7,704 bases of DNA from Cyclobacteriaceae bacterium. Lineage in GTDB: Bacteria; Bacteroidota; Bacteroidia; Cytophagales; Cyclobacteriaceae. Shown in pieces: positions 1-6,989 of this stretch. The notes under the pieces are model-generated. The model searched no databases. It was not told where the DNA came from and saw only the letters and a list, made by a program, of their open reading frames with translations. Position 1 is the first letter of the stretch, and each line of letters starts with the position of its first letter. Location: assembly GCA_028279155.1 (NCBI GenBank), contig JANQST010000476.1, positions 1-7,704 of the forward strand, read 5' to 3'. Position numbers and translations under genes: made by a program.

Positions 1-1037
1 GGATAGGCACTTCCAATGGCCTGGTGAGATTTAAAGACGGAGAAGAGCGTTTATTTAATACACTTAACTCTGATCTAGCAAGCAGCTTCATTCGTAAAAT
101 GATAGTGGATGCAAGGCAAAATTTGTGGGTCGCTACCTTAAAAGGGATCACGAAAATCGATCCCATTTCATTTAAGATGAAAAACTTTGATAAAACGGAT
201 GGTGTCTTTTATGAAGGTGGATTGGTAGCCATCGATAGAAGCATCTTTGTTGGTTCCTACGGCGGCTATACTCATTTTTCCGTTGACTCATTGTCCGTAA
301 ATAATGAAGTTCCGGTCGTTCGATTTTCTGAGTTCGATGTATTGAATGGAGAACGTAATCTTGCAAATTCAGCAGAGTATTTGACCTCCATTTCACTTAA
401 TTATGACGAAAATTCTATATCGATTTCTTATGTTGCCCCAACCTTTGTTCATCCTCATAAGATAAGGTATTCACACATGCTTGACGGATTTGATCTCGAT
501 TGGAAAGAGGGGTCAAGAAGATATGCTATCTACACAAATTTGGACCCAGGCAACTACATCTTTAAGGTCAGAGCCAGCAACCAGGATGGGGTTTGGAGCG
601 ATACTCGTTCGTTAACAATCCGAATCGCGGCTCCATTTTGGGAGACCTGGTGGTTTTATCTGCTCTGTTCAGTTTCAATAATCGGCTCGGCCATCCTCTT
701 CTACAATCATAGAGTAAATACGCTTCAAAGAAGGAGTGAGCAAGAGGCCCAGGAACTGCGACTTGAAGCTTTCCAAAAAAGACTTACCGAATTAAACGCA
801 ACCCCACCAGACCTAACCTTACATTTTGACGAACTCAACAGTAAACTCAATAATCCCTTAAGTGAAAGAGAGTTTGAAGTATTGGAACTAAGCCTGGATG
901 GAAAGACAAATGCAGAGATTGGCAACGAATTGTTCATTTCTACCAACACTGTAAAGTTTCATTTACGCAATACGTACAGTAAATTAGGAGTTAGCAATCG
1001 CAGAGAAGCCTTAGAATATGTCAGTAATACTTCGTAA
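1..1037 (+). CDS. Membrane-tethered LuxR-type regulator with propeller/Y_Y_Y sensor (5' truncated)
   Basis: This gene runs in from the left edge. Codons are in frame from base 3, and the first residues, IGTSNGLVRF, are already a two-component-regulator propeller (Reg_prop) repeat, so the GTG at 24 is not the true start. A second propeller-like strand (LWVATLKGITKID) lies near 123-170. A Y_Y_Y immunoglobulin-like domain spans about 423-626 (IRYSHMLDGFDLDW, then YTNLDPGNYIFKVRASNQDG). The typical PFWETWW junction leads into one TM helix at about 642-704, then a basic, Gln/Glu-rich probable coiled coil. A LuxR-type HTH spans about 855-1022 (LSEREFEVL, NTVKFHL, YSKLGVSNRREAL). There is no histidine kinase or receiver domain, so the signal probably passes directly from the periplasmic sensor to the DNA-binding domain. 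Such ectodomains are known from Bacteroidota hybrid regulators; the ligand is unknown. The end overlaps the next gene by 20 bp, suggesting an operon. Confidence 0.9.
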   Translation, partial: IGTSNGLVRFKDGEERLFNTLNSDLASSFIRKMIVDARQNLWVATLKGITKIDPISFKMKNFDKTDGVFYEGGLVAIDRSIFVGSYGGYTHFSVDSLSVNNEVPVVRFSEFDVLNGERNLANSAEYLTSISLNYDENSISISYVAPTFVHPHKIRYSHMLDGFDLDWKEGSRRYAIYTNLDPGNYIFKVRASNQDGVWSDTRSLTIRIAAPFWETWWFYLLCSVSIIGSAILFYNHRVNTLQRRSEQEAQELRLEAFQKRLTELNATPPDLTLHFDELNSKLNNPLSEREFEVLELSLDGKTNAEIGNELFISTNTVKFHLRNTYSKLGVSNRREALEYVSNTS

Positions 1038-2469
1038 GTGCATTTTGTATGCACTGTTTCAAGTCACGATTTTTCCATTACTTGCCCAAAATTTAGACAG
1101 CCTGCAAAACATTCTGGAAGAAACCAACAAAAATGATCGTAGGTATGTATCAGTTCTAACAAAATTGGCAAAGGAATACGCCGAAAACGATCCGGATTCA
1201 GCACTAAACCTCTCCAGGGAAGCCCTTGCGATTGCAACCAGTAAAAGTTGGGATTCACTGAAAGGGCAGATCTATATCGCCCTTTCCACCAGTCACAGCT
1301 ATATGGCACAATATGACAGTTCCACAAGCTACTCTTTTCTCGCAATAGAGGTCGCTGAAGATTACAATGATACCACAACCCTGATCGATGGGTTCAACAA
1401 CCTCGGAATTGATTACATGTTCCAGGAAGAGGACGTAAAAGCAATCGAATACTTCGAAAAAGTAGAAAATCTTTCAAAGCTATCTAGCGACTCGCTTCGT
1501 TGGGGACATGCGTTAAATAACATCGGAATGATGGTAGGTTTTGCTGGAGAGACAGAATTAGAGCTGGACAAATATGAACAAGCCGCTACCATCTTTAATG
1601 CAATCGGAGAAAAGGAAGGTTACGCAAATACGTTGCTAAATTCCGGCACGGTTTATACGGTTTTGGAGCAATACCAAAAAGCGGAAGAATATTATAGCCG
1701 TGCTTTGACAGCTTTTGAAGAGATCAATCTCCTATCCGGCATTCAGAATACGCTGCAGAGCTCGGCTGAAAATCACTTGTACATGAATCGCCTTGTGAAA
1801 GCGAATGAACTTGCCAAAAAAGCATTGGAGATCGCCGTTCAAAATGAGTTTAGACAGGATATCGTTTATACATACAACCTCTTAAGTCAAGTGGCCGTTA
1901 AAAGCGGGGATTTTAAAGCTGCTTTCGAATATCAGGCGCTGGAAAACAAAACCAAAGAGGAGATTTTCAACACTGAAAAATCACAGCAAATTGCCGAACT
2001 TGAAACACGATACCAGACTGAGAAAAAAGAACAACAACTGATTCTTGCAGCCATTCAATTGAAGCAGCAGGCCCAGGAAAAGTACCTTCTTATTGCTGCA
2101 ATCATCTTAATCTCATTAGTCGGGGGATTTATCATCTACTCAGTTAAGAGACAGGCCTCCCTTCAAAGAAAATTATTGGAGGAAGAGATGGATCATCTTA
2201 GGCTAAAAATCAACTCCTTACTCGGGAACCCCGAAAAAGTAGCGCTCAATCAGGAAGTAATAAATCAAAGTCTACATCAACCATTGTCCGATCGGGAATT
2301 TGAAATTTTGAATTTAACGGTAGCAGATAAAACTAACAGGGAAATTGCAGATCAGGTCTTTGTATCTGTCAACACAGTTAAGTTTCACTTGAAGAATATC
2401 TACTCCAAACTCGGCGTGTCCAACCGAAGAGAAGCACTAAAGTTCGCGTTTGAGAGCTCTTCTAACTAG
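1018..2469 (+). CDS. TPR-TM-LuxR membrane-tethered transcriptional regulator
   Basis: The protein has 483 residues. The ATG at 1018 lies inside the last codons of the preceding gene (20-bp overlap, likely translational coupling). It is preferred because it gives a proper signal peptide: basic RK at 6-7, a hydrophobic core, and likely cleavage after LLAQ near residue 24. The ectodomain is a TPR solenoid, with clear repeats near 124-156 (FNNLGIDYMFQEEDVKAIEYF), 164-197 and 203-236 (KAEEYYSRALTAF), and weaker ones to about 310. A charged, Gln-rich probable coiled coil at about 311-355 leads into one TM helix at about 356-375, then a second short coil. The C-terminal HTH at about 423-477 is LuxR/GerE type (LSDREFEIL, NTVKFHL, YSKLGVSNRREAL). 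No kinase or receiver domain is present. It is probably a one-component regulator sensing in the periplasm. Its HTH closely matches that of the upstream gene. Signal and targets are unknown. Confidence 0.9.
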   Translation: MSVILRKCILYALFQVTIFPLLAQNLDSLQNILEETNKNDRRYVSVLTKLAKEYAENDPDSALNLSREALAIATSKSWDSLKGQIYIALSTSHSYMAQYDSSTSYSFLAIEVAEDYNDTTTLIDGFNNLGIDYMFQEEDVKAIEYFEKVENLSKLSSDSLRWGHALNNIGMMVGFAGETELELDKYEQAATIFNAIGEKEGYANTLLNSGTVYTVLEQYQKAEEYYSRALTAFEEINLLSGIQNTLQSSAENHLYMNRLVKANELAKKALEIAVQNEFRQDIVYTYNLLSQVAVKSGDFKAAFEYQALENKTKEEIFNTEKSQQIAELETRYQTEKKEQQLILAAIQLKQQAQEKYLLIAAIILISLVGGFIIYSVKRQASLQRKLLEEEMDHLRLKINSLLGNPEKVALNQEVINQSLHQPLSDREFEILNLTVADKTNREIADQVFVSVNTVKFHLKNIYSKLGVSNRREALKFAFESSSN

Positions 2470-2493
2470 CTGATAATTAATAGATTATAAAAA

Positions 2494-2523
2494 CCACCCG
2501 AATGGGTAGGTAAAAAACTACCC
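2494..2523 (+). promoter_or_regulatory. Candidate antiterminator-like hairpin segments
   Basis: Between the LuxR-type gene and the CHAT gene lie alternating C-rich and G-rich blocks. CCACCC (2494-2499) can pair with GGGTAG (2504-2509) through an ACCC/GGGT core and a GAAT loop. The same GGGTAG pairs perfectly over 6 bp with CTACCC (2518-2523) across an A-rich 8-nt loop. The second pairing would use up the left arm of the downstream terminator-like hairpin. Complementarity is visible in the sequence; any attenuation or leader role is inference. It could equally be a loose end-of-operon structure. Confidence 0.3.
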
Positions 2524-2544
2524 CGGGGGGTTAGGTAGATTTTT
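2518..2544 (+). terminator. Putative rho-independent terminator after the LuxR-type gene pair
   Basis: CTACCC (2518-2523) pairs with GGG-T-TAG (2528-2534, one bulged T) around a CGGG loop. CTACC can alternatively pair with GGTAG (2534-2538). A short T run follows (ATTTTT, 2539-2544). It lies 48 bases after the stop of the TPR-LuxR gene and 36 bases before the ATG of the CHAT gene, so it probably separates two transcription units. The stem is short and the T tract is only five residues, so strength is uncertain. Confidence 0.42.
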
Positions 2545-2580
2545 AAGTAATAATTGGACATTGCTTCAAAGTCGCCTAAA

Positions 2581-5500
2581 ATGAAATTATTAATCTACAC
2601 GCTCGCCAGCTTATTGCTTGCTCTAAATACCTTCGGTAAGGATGCCACAGCCTGGATCGAAAATGGAAACCGCACATTTCAAAAAGCAGATTACGACAGT
2701 GCAATCTTCTTTTTCTCAAAAGCCAAAAACGAATTCCATCTAAATGCTGACAATGCAAAAGAATTCAGCGTCCATTTAAAAATCATCTCTTCCTTACTGA
2801 AAAGTAGTGAGTTCGCTCAGGCAGAGAATGAAATTGAGCTCGCCAAAGCTCATTTCAATTTTGGATCAGAATCAGATCGTGTTGAACTTGTAAACCTCAA
2901 TGCCCAACTCAAAACCAAACAGGAAAAAACAAAGGAAGCGCTTGCGCTTTATGATTCAGTTGTTGCGTTAAGCAAGGATCCCATTGTACATGTCAAGGCA
3001 ACTATCTGGAAAGGTTTAACTCACATTGGTAATCATGATTTGGACGGAGCACAGGTGGCCATGGATGATGTCAATGAAGTTGTCAAAGTCAACAAGATAT
3101 CAGACAATTCCCTTATGTCAAGTGTATATGATTTGGAAGCACATATTCGCTGGCATACCGGCGATTTCAGTGGGGCATTAAAATGGTACCACAAAGCGCT
3201 TCCGCTTCGAGTAAGCGAACTTGGAACGTCACATCCCGACGTTGGAAGCCTGTATAACAGAATGGGAATCATGTACAAGAATTTGCTTCAATATGACAAA
3301 GCCCTTGAATTTTACACCCTGGCGCTAGATCAAAAGAGAAAATACCTGGGAGAGGATCATGTAGATGTCTCTCATACCTATAATAACATCGGCTACCTCT
3401 TATACAAAAAAGGAAGATTCGATGAAGCAATGACGATTCACAAAAAGGCATTGGCTATTCGAAACAAGCACCTGGATAAGAACCATAGACACGTTCTCCA
3501 GTCCAAGGAACATATAGGATTGTGCCATGGCGGAAAGGGAGAATTTGAAGAAGCTGAGGAATACTTCCGGTCTACATTGAATGCTAGAATTGAAGTTTAC
3601 GGAGCGGTGCATCATCTGGTTGGATATGCTTATTACAATCTGGGCGCGGTGGCAGTGGAAGAAAGAGATTACAACAAAGCAGCTGACTATTTCTTCAAAG
3701 CAATAGAAATTGGCAAAGAGGTGTACGGGCCACATAACTATGACCAAGCTGATAACTATAACCGATTAGCAAACTGTTATCTAGCGTTAGGAAAAACTAA
3801 CGAGGCGAAGAATACTTTTCAGCTTGGATTGCAACATAACCTCCCCGGACATGCGTGGAGTGGAAATCAAAACGAAATCCCTGATGTGAGCCATTACCTC
3901 TCTTATCGAGAAGTCCTTCGTTCGCTATTAGGATTAGCCAAAGCCCATAGTACATCCTTGGACAAGAAATCCTTTGACCTTTCTGTGGCCTACCTGGATG
4001 AGGTTGAAAAATTGATTCAAAAATTCAAGCTAAGTCTTTCCAACGAAGGTGATCTTGTTACGATCTCATCAAGCTACAAACAATTGGCTGATTACGCTGT
4101 AGATATCCATCATCGGTATTTCCAAGAAACCAACAACACGCAATTACTGGGAGCAATTTTCAGATATACCGAGCTCTCTAAAGGATCAGCACTTTTAAGT
4201 AAACTCCAAGACGAAAAAGCCAAGCTCATTTCAGGAATTCCTGATCAGATACTAAAGGACGAAAAGAATTTGCTGTCAACTCAAGACTCATTGAGTAATC
4301 AAGTGTTAAAACTATTGAGTGAAAATCCTTCCTCTACTGCTTTGAGTGAAACCAAAACAAAACTGTTCGAAGTAAGTCGGACTCGAGAGTTATTAATTGC
4401 CTCAATGGAGGATAATTATCCCTCTTATGCTAACCGAAAGTACGGAACATCACCAATCGATTTAGAAAAATTGCAGGAGTTTTTAGCATCAAGAGAGAGG
4501 ACAACCAGTATTATAACATACCACCATTCTGATACGGAAGAACTCCTAACCTCCATCATTACAGCAAATCATTACGACAGCAAACTATCACAACCAGCAA
4601 ATCTGAATCAGCGCATCGAGCAATTGCGATCGGCACTATTAAATCAAGAAACTGAGGCATTCGAAGATGCTTCACAATCGCTTTATACCTGCCTAGTGGC
4701 TCCGATAGCCAATGAGCTCGTGCCTGGTTCGGATCTAATTATCATTCCTGATGGAGTGATTGGCTTTGTTCCTTTTGATGTGCTTCTTAAAGATGAAAAA
4801 GAAAGCTATATGCTGTTGGACCACACGATCACCTATGATCTCTCAGCTACGCTTTTTGCCACTCGCGAAGGCTCTTCGAAAGGAGATAAGCTACTGGCTT
4901 ACGCACCGGAATTTGAAAGTACCGGATCCACAGTTGAAATCGGTGATGTAGTTGTTAGGTCAGAAGCACTTGTCGCTCTTCCCGGTGCTCAGGATGAAGT
5001 CAGCGATATTGCTAAAATTATGAACGGATCAACAAGGGTCAGTTCTGTTGCCACCGAAACCATGTTTAAGAAAGAAGCTAAAGATTATGACATACTGCAT
5101 CTTGCTACCCACTCGATTGTCAATGAAAAAGATGCTGACTATTCGAAGTTGATCTTTGCAAAAGATGATGAAGAAGACGGTCAGCTTCATGCCTTCGAGC
5201 TGGCTAATATGACCCTCAATGCACGTCTCGTGACATTAAGTGCATGTAATACAGGCTTTGGAAAAATTGAGGAAGGAGAAGGTGTCATGAGTTTAGCCCG
5301 TGCCTTCCGTTCGGCAGGTGTTCAGAGTGTGGTAATGAGTCTATGGCCCGCATCAGATAAATCCACTCCTGAGCTTATGAAGAGTTTCTACAAGAATCTT
5401 GATGCCGGACAGCCGAAAGATTTGGCGCTAAACAATGCTAGAAAAGAATACCTGAAAAATGCTACTGGAAAAGCAAAGCATCCCTTTTACTGGGGAGGAT

Positions 5501-5691
5501 TTGTCATGATTGGAGACAACAGCCCTTTAACAGCTCAGCCACAAAGTTTCGCTTGGCTGATAATAGTCGCCTTAGTCGCTGTTGTAGTAACAGTCGTTGC
5601 CAGTCGAAGAAAACTCAGAGATCTTGTCTTAAGAGCCGGGCATTTTGACCAAACTCTTCAGAATCCTGTAATTCGTCCAGCAAGGAAATAG
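2581..5691 (+). CDS. Exported TPR-CHAT protein (caspase-like peptidase domain) with C-terminal membrane anchor
   Basis: The protein has 1036 residues from the ATG at 2581. A TTG at 2554 is in frame but would add nine residues ahead of a good signal peptide (MKLLIYTLASLLLALNTFG), so ATG is preferred. Degenerate N-terminal TPRs are followed by kinesin-light-chain-type TPRs with a strict 42-residue period: His residues recur at 218, 260, 302 and 344 in HPDV/HVDV-like motifs. A helical linker (YTELSKGSALLSKL) leads into a CHAT domain at about 680-976. Its landmarks are LIIIPDGVIGFVPFDVLL, the putative catalytic His844 (HLATHS) and Cys889 (SACNTGFG), then SLWPASD and HPFYWGGFVMIGD. A TM helix at about 990-1007 is followed by SRRK and a short basic tail, so most of the protein should be periplasmic with the tail in the cytoplasm. 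CHAT domains belong to the caspase/separase (clan CD) group; protease activity here is inferred from the His/Cys pair. The substrate may be the neighbouring TM-TPR protein. Confidence 0.93.
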   Translation: MKLLIYTLASLLLALNTFGKDATAWIENGNRTFQKADYDSAIFFFSKAKNEFHLNADNAKEFSVHLKIISSLLKSSEFAQAENEIELAKAHFNFGSESDRVELVNLNAQLKTKQEKTKEALALYDSVVALSKDPIVHVKATIWKGLTHIGNHDLDGAQVAMDDVNEVVKVNKISDNSLMSSVYDLEAHIRWHTGDFSGALKWYHKALPLRVSELGTSHPDVGSLYNRMGIMYKNLLQYDKALEFYTLALDQKRKYLGEDHVDVSHTYNNIGYLLYKKGRFDEAMTIHKKALAIRNKHLDKNHRHVLQSKEHIGLCHGGKGEFEEAEEYFRSTLNARIEVYGAVHHLVGYAYYNLGAVAVEERDYNKAADYFFKAIEIGKEVYGPHNYDQADNYNRLANCYLALGKTNEAKNTFQLGLQHNLPGHAWSGNQNEIPDVSHYLSYREVLRSLLGLAKAHSTSLDKKSFDLSVAYLDEVEKLIQKFKLSLSNEGDLVTISSSYKQLADYAVDIHHRYFQETNNTQLLGAIFRYTELSKGSALLSKLQDEKAKLISGIPDQILKDEKNLLSTQDSLSNQVLKLLSENPSSTALSETKTKLFEVSRTRELLIASMEDNYPSYANRKYGTSPIDLEKLQEFLASRERTTSIITYHHSDTEELLTSIITANHYDSKLSQPANLNQRIEQLRSALLNQETEAFEDASQSLYTCLVAPIANELVPGSDLIIIPDGVIGFVPFDVLLKDEKESYMLLDHTITYDLSATLFATREGSSKGDKLLAYAPEFESTGSTVEIGDVVVRSEALVALPGAQDEVSDIAKIMNGSTRVSSVATETMFKKEAKDYDILHLATHSIVNEKDADYSKLIFAKDDEEDGQLHAFELANMTLNARLVTLSACNTGFGKIEEGEGVMSLARAFRSAGVQSVVMSLWPASDKSTPELMKSFYKNLDAGQPKDLALNNARKEYLKNATGKAKHPFYWGGFVMIGDNSPLTAQPQSFAWLIIVALVAVVVTVVASRRKLRDLVLRAGHFDQTLQNPVIRPARK
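5615..5691. other. 77-bp convergent antisense coding overlap
   Basis: The last 25 codons plus stop of the CHAT gene (+) lie opposite the last 25 or so codons plus TGA stop of the TM-TPR gene (-). The + third codon position faces the - second position, so neither gene can freely use silent changes here. On the + side the segment encodes almost the whole cytoplasmic tail after the TM helix. On the - side it encodes the end of the last TPR-like unit. No separate bidirectional terminator is visible between the genes. Confidence 0.9.
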
Positions 5692-6304
5692 CTGATTGAT
5701 CGTCTCCAATTTTCAAATAACAAAGCACAGCATACCATTTTGCTGCATCTGAATAATCCCTTTGATTATTTGCAGTAATCGTCTTAAAACTGGATATAGC
5801 AGAATCAAATTCTTCGTTTTCCATCAAGGAAATTCCATAAAAAAACCTTGATGCAACATCCTCCTCGTTGGACCTTAAATGCTCTTCAAATTTTTCCAAT
5901 GCCAACGTATAATTCTGCTCATCATAAGCCTTGTAAGCCTGAGCTATCAGTGCTTCTTCATCAGCTCCTCGCAATGCAGTAACCTCAAAATTGGGATAAG
6001 GTTTGTAGTAGTCTGAATACAAATCCTGACTTCCACCGGTAAGAAGATAGGCGAAGGTTGCGATTAACAAGATACTTGCTGCAATGCCCAACTGCCATGG
6101 TCGAATTCCGGATACGGTACGTCGATGTTCAAATTGACCCACCTTTTCTCGCAGATCTTTAATTATGGCCTCCTCGACTCCCTTCTTCACTCCTAGCTCA
6201 AACGCAACTTCTTCAGATTCGTCCACTGTAAATTCTTTCTCCAAAGAATCACGCTCCTGTTCGGTCAACTTACCTTGAATATATTTTTCTTTTTTATCCT
6301 CCAT
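5615..6304 (-). CDS. TM-TPR protein, probable anti-sigma factor partner
   Basis: The protein has 229 residues and starts with ATG at 6304-6302. The N-terminal cytoplasmic part carries YIQGKLTEQERDSLEKEF (residues 8-25), which resembles the Y-x-x-G-x-L-(S/T)-x-x-E-R motif at the start of many Bacteroidota anti-sigma and TPR-type sigma-partner proteins. One TM helix lies at about 71-89 (LGIAASILLIATFAYLL). The C-terminal part is probably periplasmic, with about three TPR-like hairpins at 116-147 (AYKAYDEQNYTLALEKFEEHL), 151-180 and 187-215. No zinc-binding H-x3-C-x2-C anti-sigma motif is present. The start overlaps the end of the sigma gene by 11 bp, which argues for coupled expression and a physical partnership. 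The 3' end overlaps the convergent CHAT gene by 77 bp. The anti-sigma role is inferred from context and topology; it could instead be an assembly or scaffold TPR protein. Confidence 0.88.
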   Translation of the reverse strand: MEDKKEKYIQGKLTEQERDSLEKEFTVDESEEVAFELGVKKGVEEAIIKDLREKVGQFEHRRTVSGIRPWQLGIAASILLIATFAYLLTGGSQDLYSDYYKPYPNFEVTALRGADEEALIAQAYKAYDEQNYTLALEKFEEHLRSNEEDVASRFFYGISLMENEEFDSAISSFKTITANNQRDYSDAAKWYAVLCYLKIGDDQSAISLLDELQDSEEFGQNARLLRQDL

Positions 6305-6869
6305 TCACACTTTGGGTCATCTGTTGTCTAATCTTCTCCAAGCACCTTTTCTTGCTTGTCCTTGCTACTCCCTCATTTTTAAAATCCATCAAATTGGCAA
6401 TCTCACTCATTGATTTTTTGTCAAAGTAAAAGAGTTTGAGAATTTCCTTGCATTTCTCTCCAAGCAGAGAAAACATATCTGCGGTAATTTCACTTGCTGA
6501 AACATATATCTCGTTGATTTCTTTTTCCGCTAAAAAACGGAAGTGCTCTGAAACTTCTTCTTCGTGCCTCATTCGGGTATTTTCCTTTTGGAACTGCTGC
6601 AAAATTCGATTCTTACCAATACCGAAAAGGTAGGTTTTCACTGAACTCTCAATCTCGCGCAAGGTTCCATTCATCACCTTTTCGAAGAAAATAGTGATGG
6701 TGTCCTGGTAATGATCGAGGGCATCTTGTTCACTGATGGAATGGTTTTCCACGCTCCATCCGATGAACTCATTCCGATGTTCATTGTAAATCCGCTCCAT
6801 TGCTTTTTCATCCCCGGAGCGTATGCGCTCCAGTACGTCTTGTTCTCGCTTAGAAAATGAAATTCTCAC
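6294..6869 (-). CDS. ECF-type RNA polymerase sigma factor
   Basis: The protein has 191 residues, in the usual size range of ECF sigma factors. Sigma region 2 spans about 19-96: SGDEKAMERIYNEHRNEFIGW, then the region 2.2-like DALDHYQDTITIFFEKV and the region 2.3/2.4-like VKTYLFGIGKNRILQQF. A variable linker follows, then region 4 at about 130-184 (LLGEKCKEILKLFYFDKKSMSEIANLMDF), with a recognition-helix segment VARTSKKRCLEKI. It starts at GTG (6869-6867); a TAA lies only two codons upstream and the first internal ATG (Met24) would remove part of region 2, so GTG is the only reasonable start. It is first of two genes, overlapping the anti-sigma-like gene by 11 bp. It probably directs RNA polymerase to a small regulon; the inverted repeat upstream of its start is a candidate target. 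Lack of region 3 supports ECF type; the target genes are inference. Confidence 0.92.
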   Translation of the reverse strand: MRISFSKREQDVLERIRSGDEKAMERIYNEHRNEFIGWSVENHSISEQDALDHYQDTITIFFEKVMNGTLREIESSVKTYLFGIGKNRILQQFQKENTRMRHEEEVSEHFRFLAEKEINEIYVSASEITADMFSLLGEKCKEILKLFYFDKKSMSEIANLMDFKNEGVARTSKKRCLEKIRQQMTQSVNGG

Positions 6870-6889
6870 TTGTTAGTCGCTCAAGTCAA

Positions 6890-6947
6890 AAATTGTGAAC
6901 ATGAACCAAATAAAAATAAAAAAAATCCAATTCAATGTTCACATTTT
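6890..6947. promoter_or_regulatory. Inverted repeat in divergent promoter region
   Basis: GTGAACAT at 6895-6902 and ATGTTCAC at 6935-6942 are a perfect 8-bp inverted repeat. Extending outward gives 12 matches of 13 (6890-6902 against 6935-6947). The spacer is 32 bp, AT-rich, with an A tract at about 6912-6925. Each arm reads GTGAAC toward the gene it would serve: the left arm toward the SBBP gene, the right arm on the - strand toward the sigma gene. GAAC is reminiscent of the -35 element of many ECF-dependent promoters, and the distances leave room for start sites about 38 bp (sigma) and 60 bp (SBBP) upstream of the start codons. A dimeric-regulator operator is an alternative. No convincing TAnnTTTG housekeeping -7 element was found. 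Confidence 0.45.
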
Positions 6948-6989
6948 CAAATAAGGCTGACTAAGGGTACAAACTAATCGCGTAATGCC

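Noticed and set aside
24..26. GTG at 24 as start of the first gene
   Set aside because: The frame continues upstream to base 3 and already encodes a propeller-repeat motif (IGTSNGL), so the gene is cut by the window edge.
2554..2580. TTG at 2554 as start of the CHAT gene
   Set aside because: It would add nine polar residues before a well-formed signal peptide that starts at the ATG at 2581.
3033..3747. Several short - strand open frames opposite the TPR region
   Set aside because: They are antisense to a conserved coding sequence, lack domain features and look like frame shadows.
4760..4951. Short + strand open frame inside the CHAT domain
   Set aside because: It lies in another frame of a strongly supported gene and has no recognisable protein features.
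5725..5756. AGCA/TGCT complementarity after the CHAT stop as a terminator
   Set aside because: Only about four base pairs, no T run, and it lies within the coding sequence of the opposite-strand gene.
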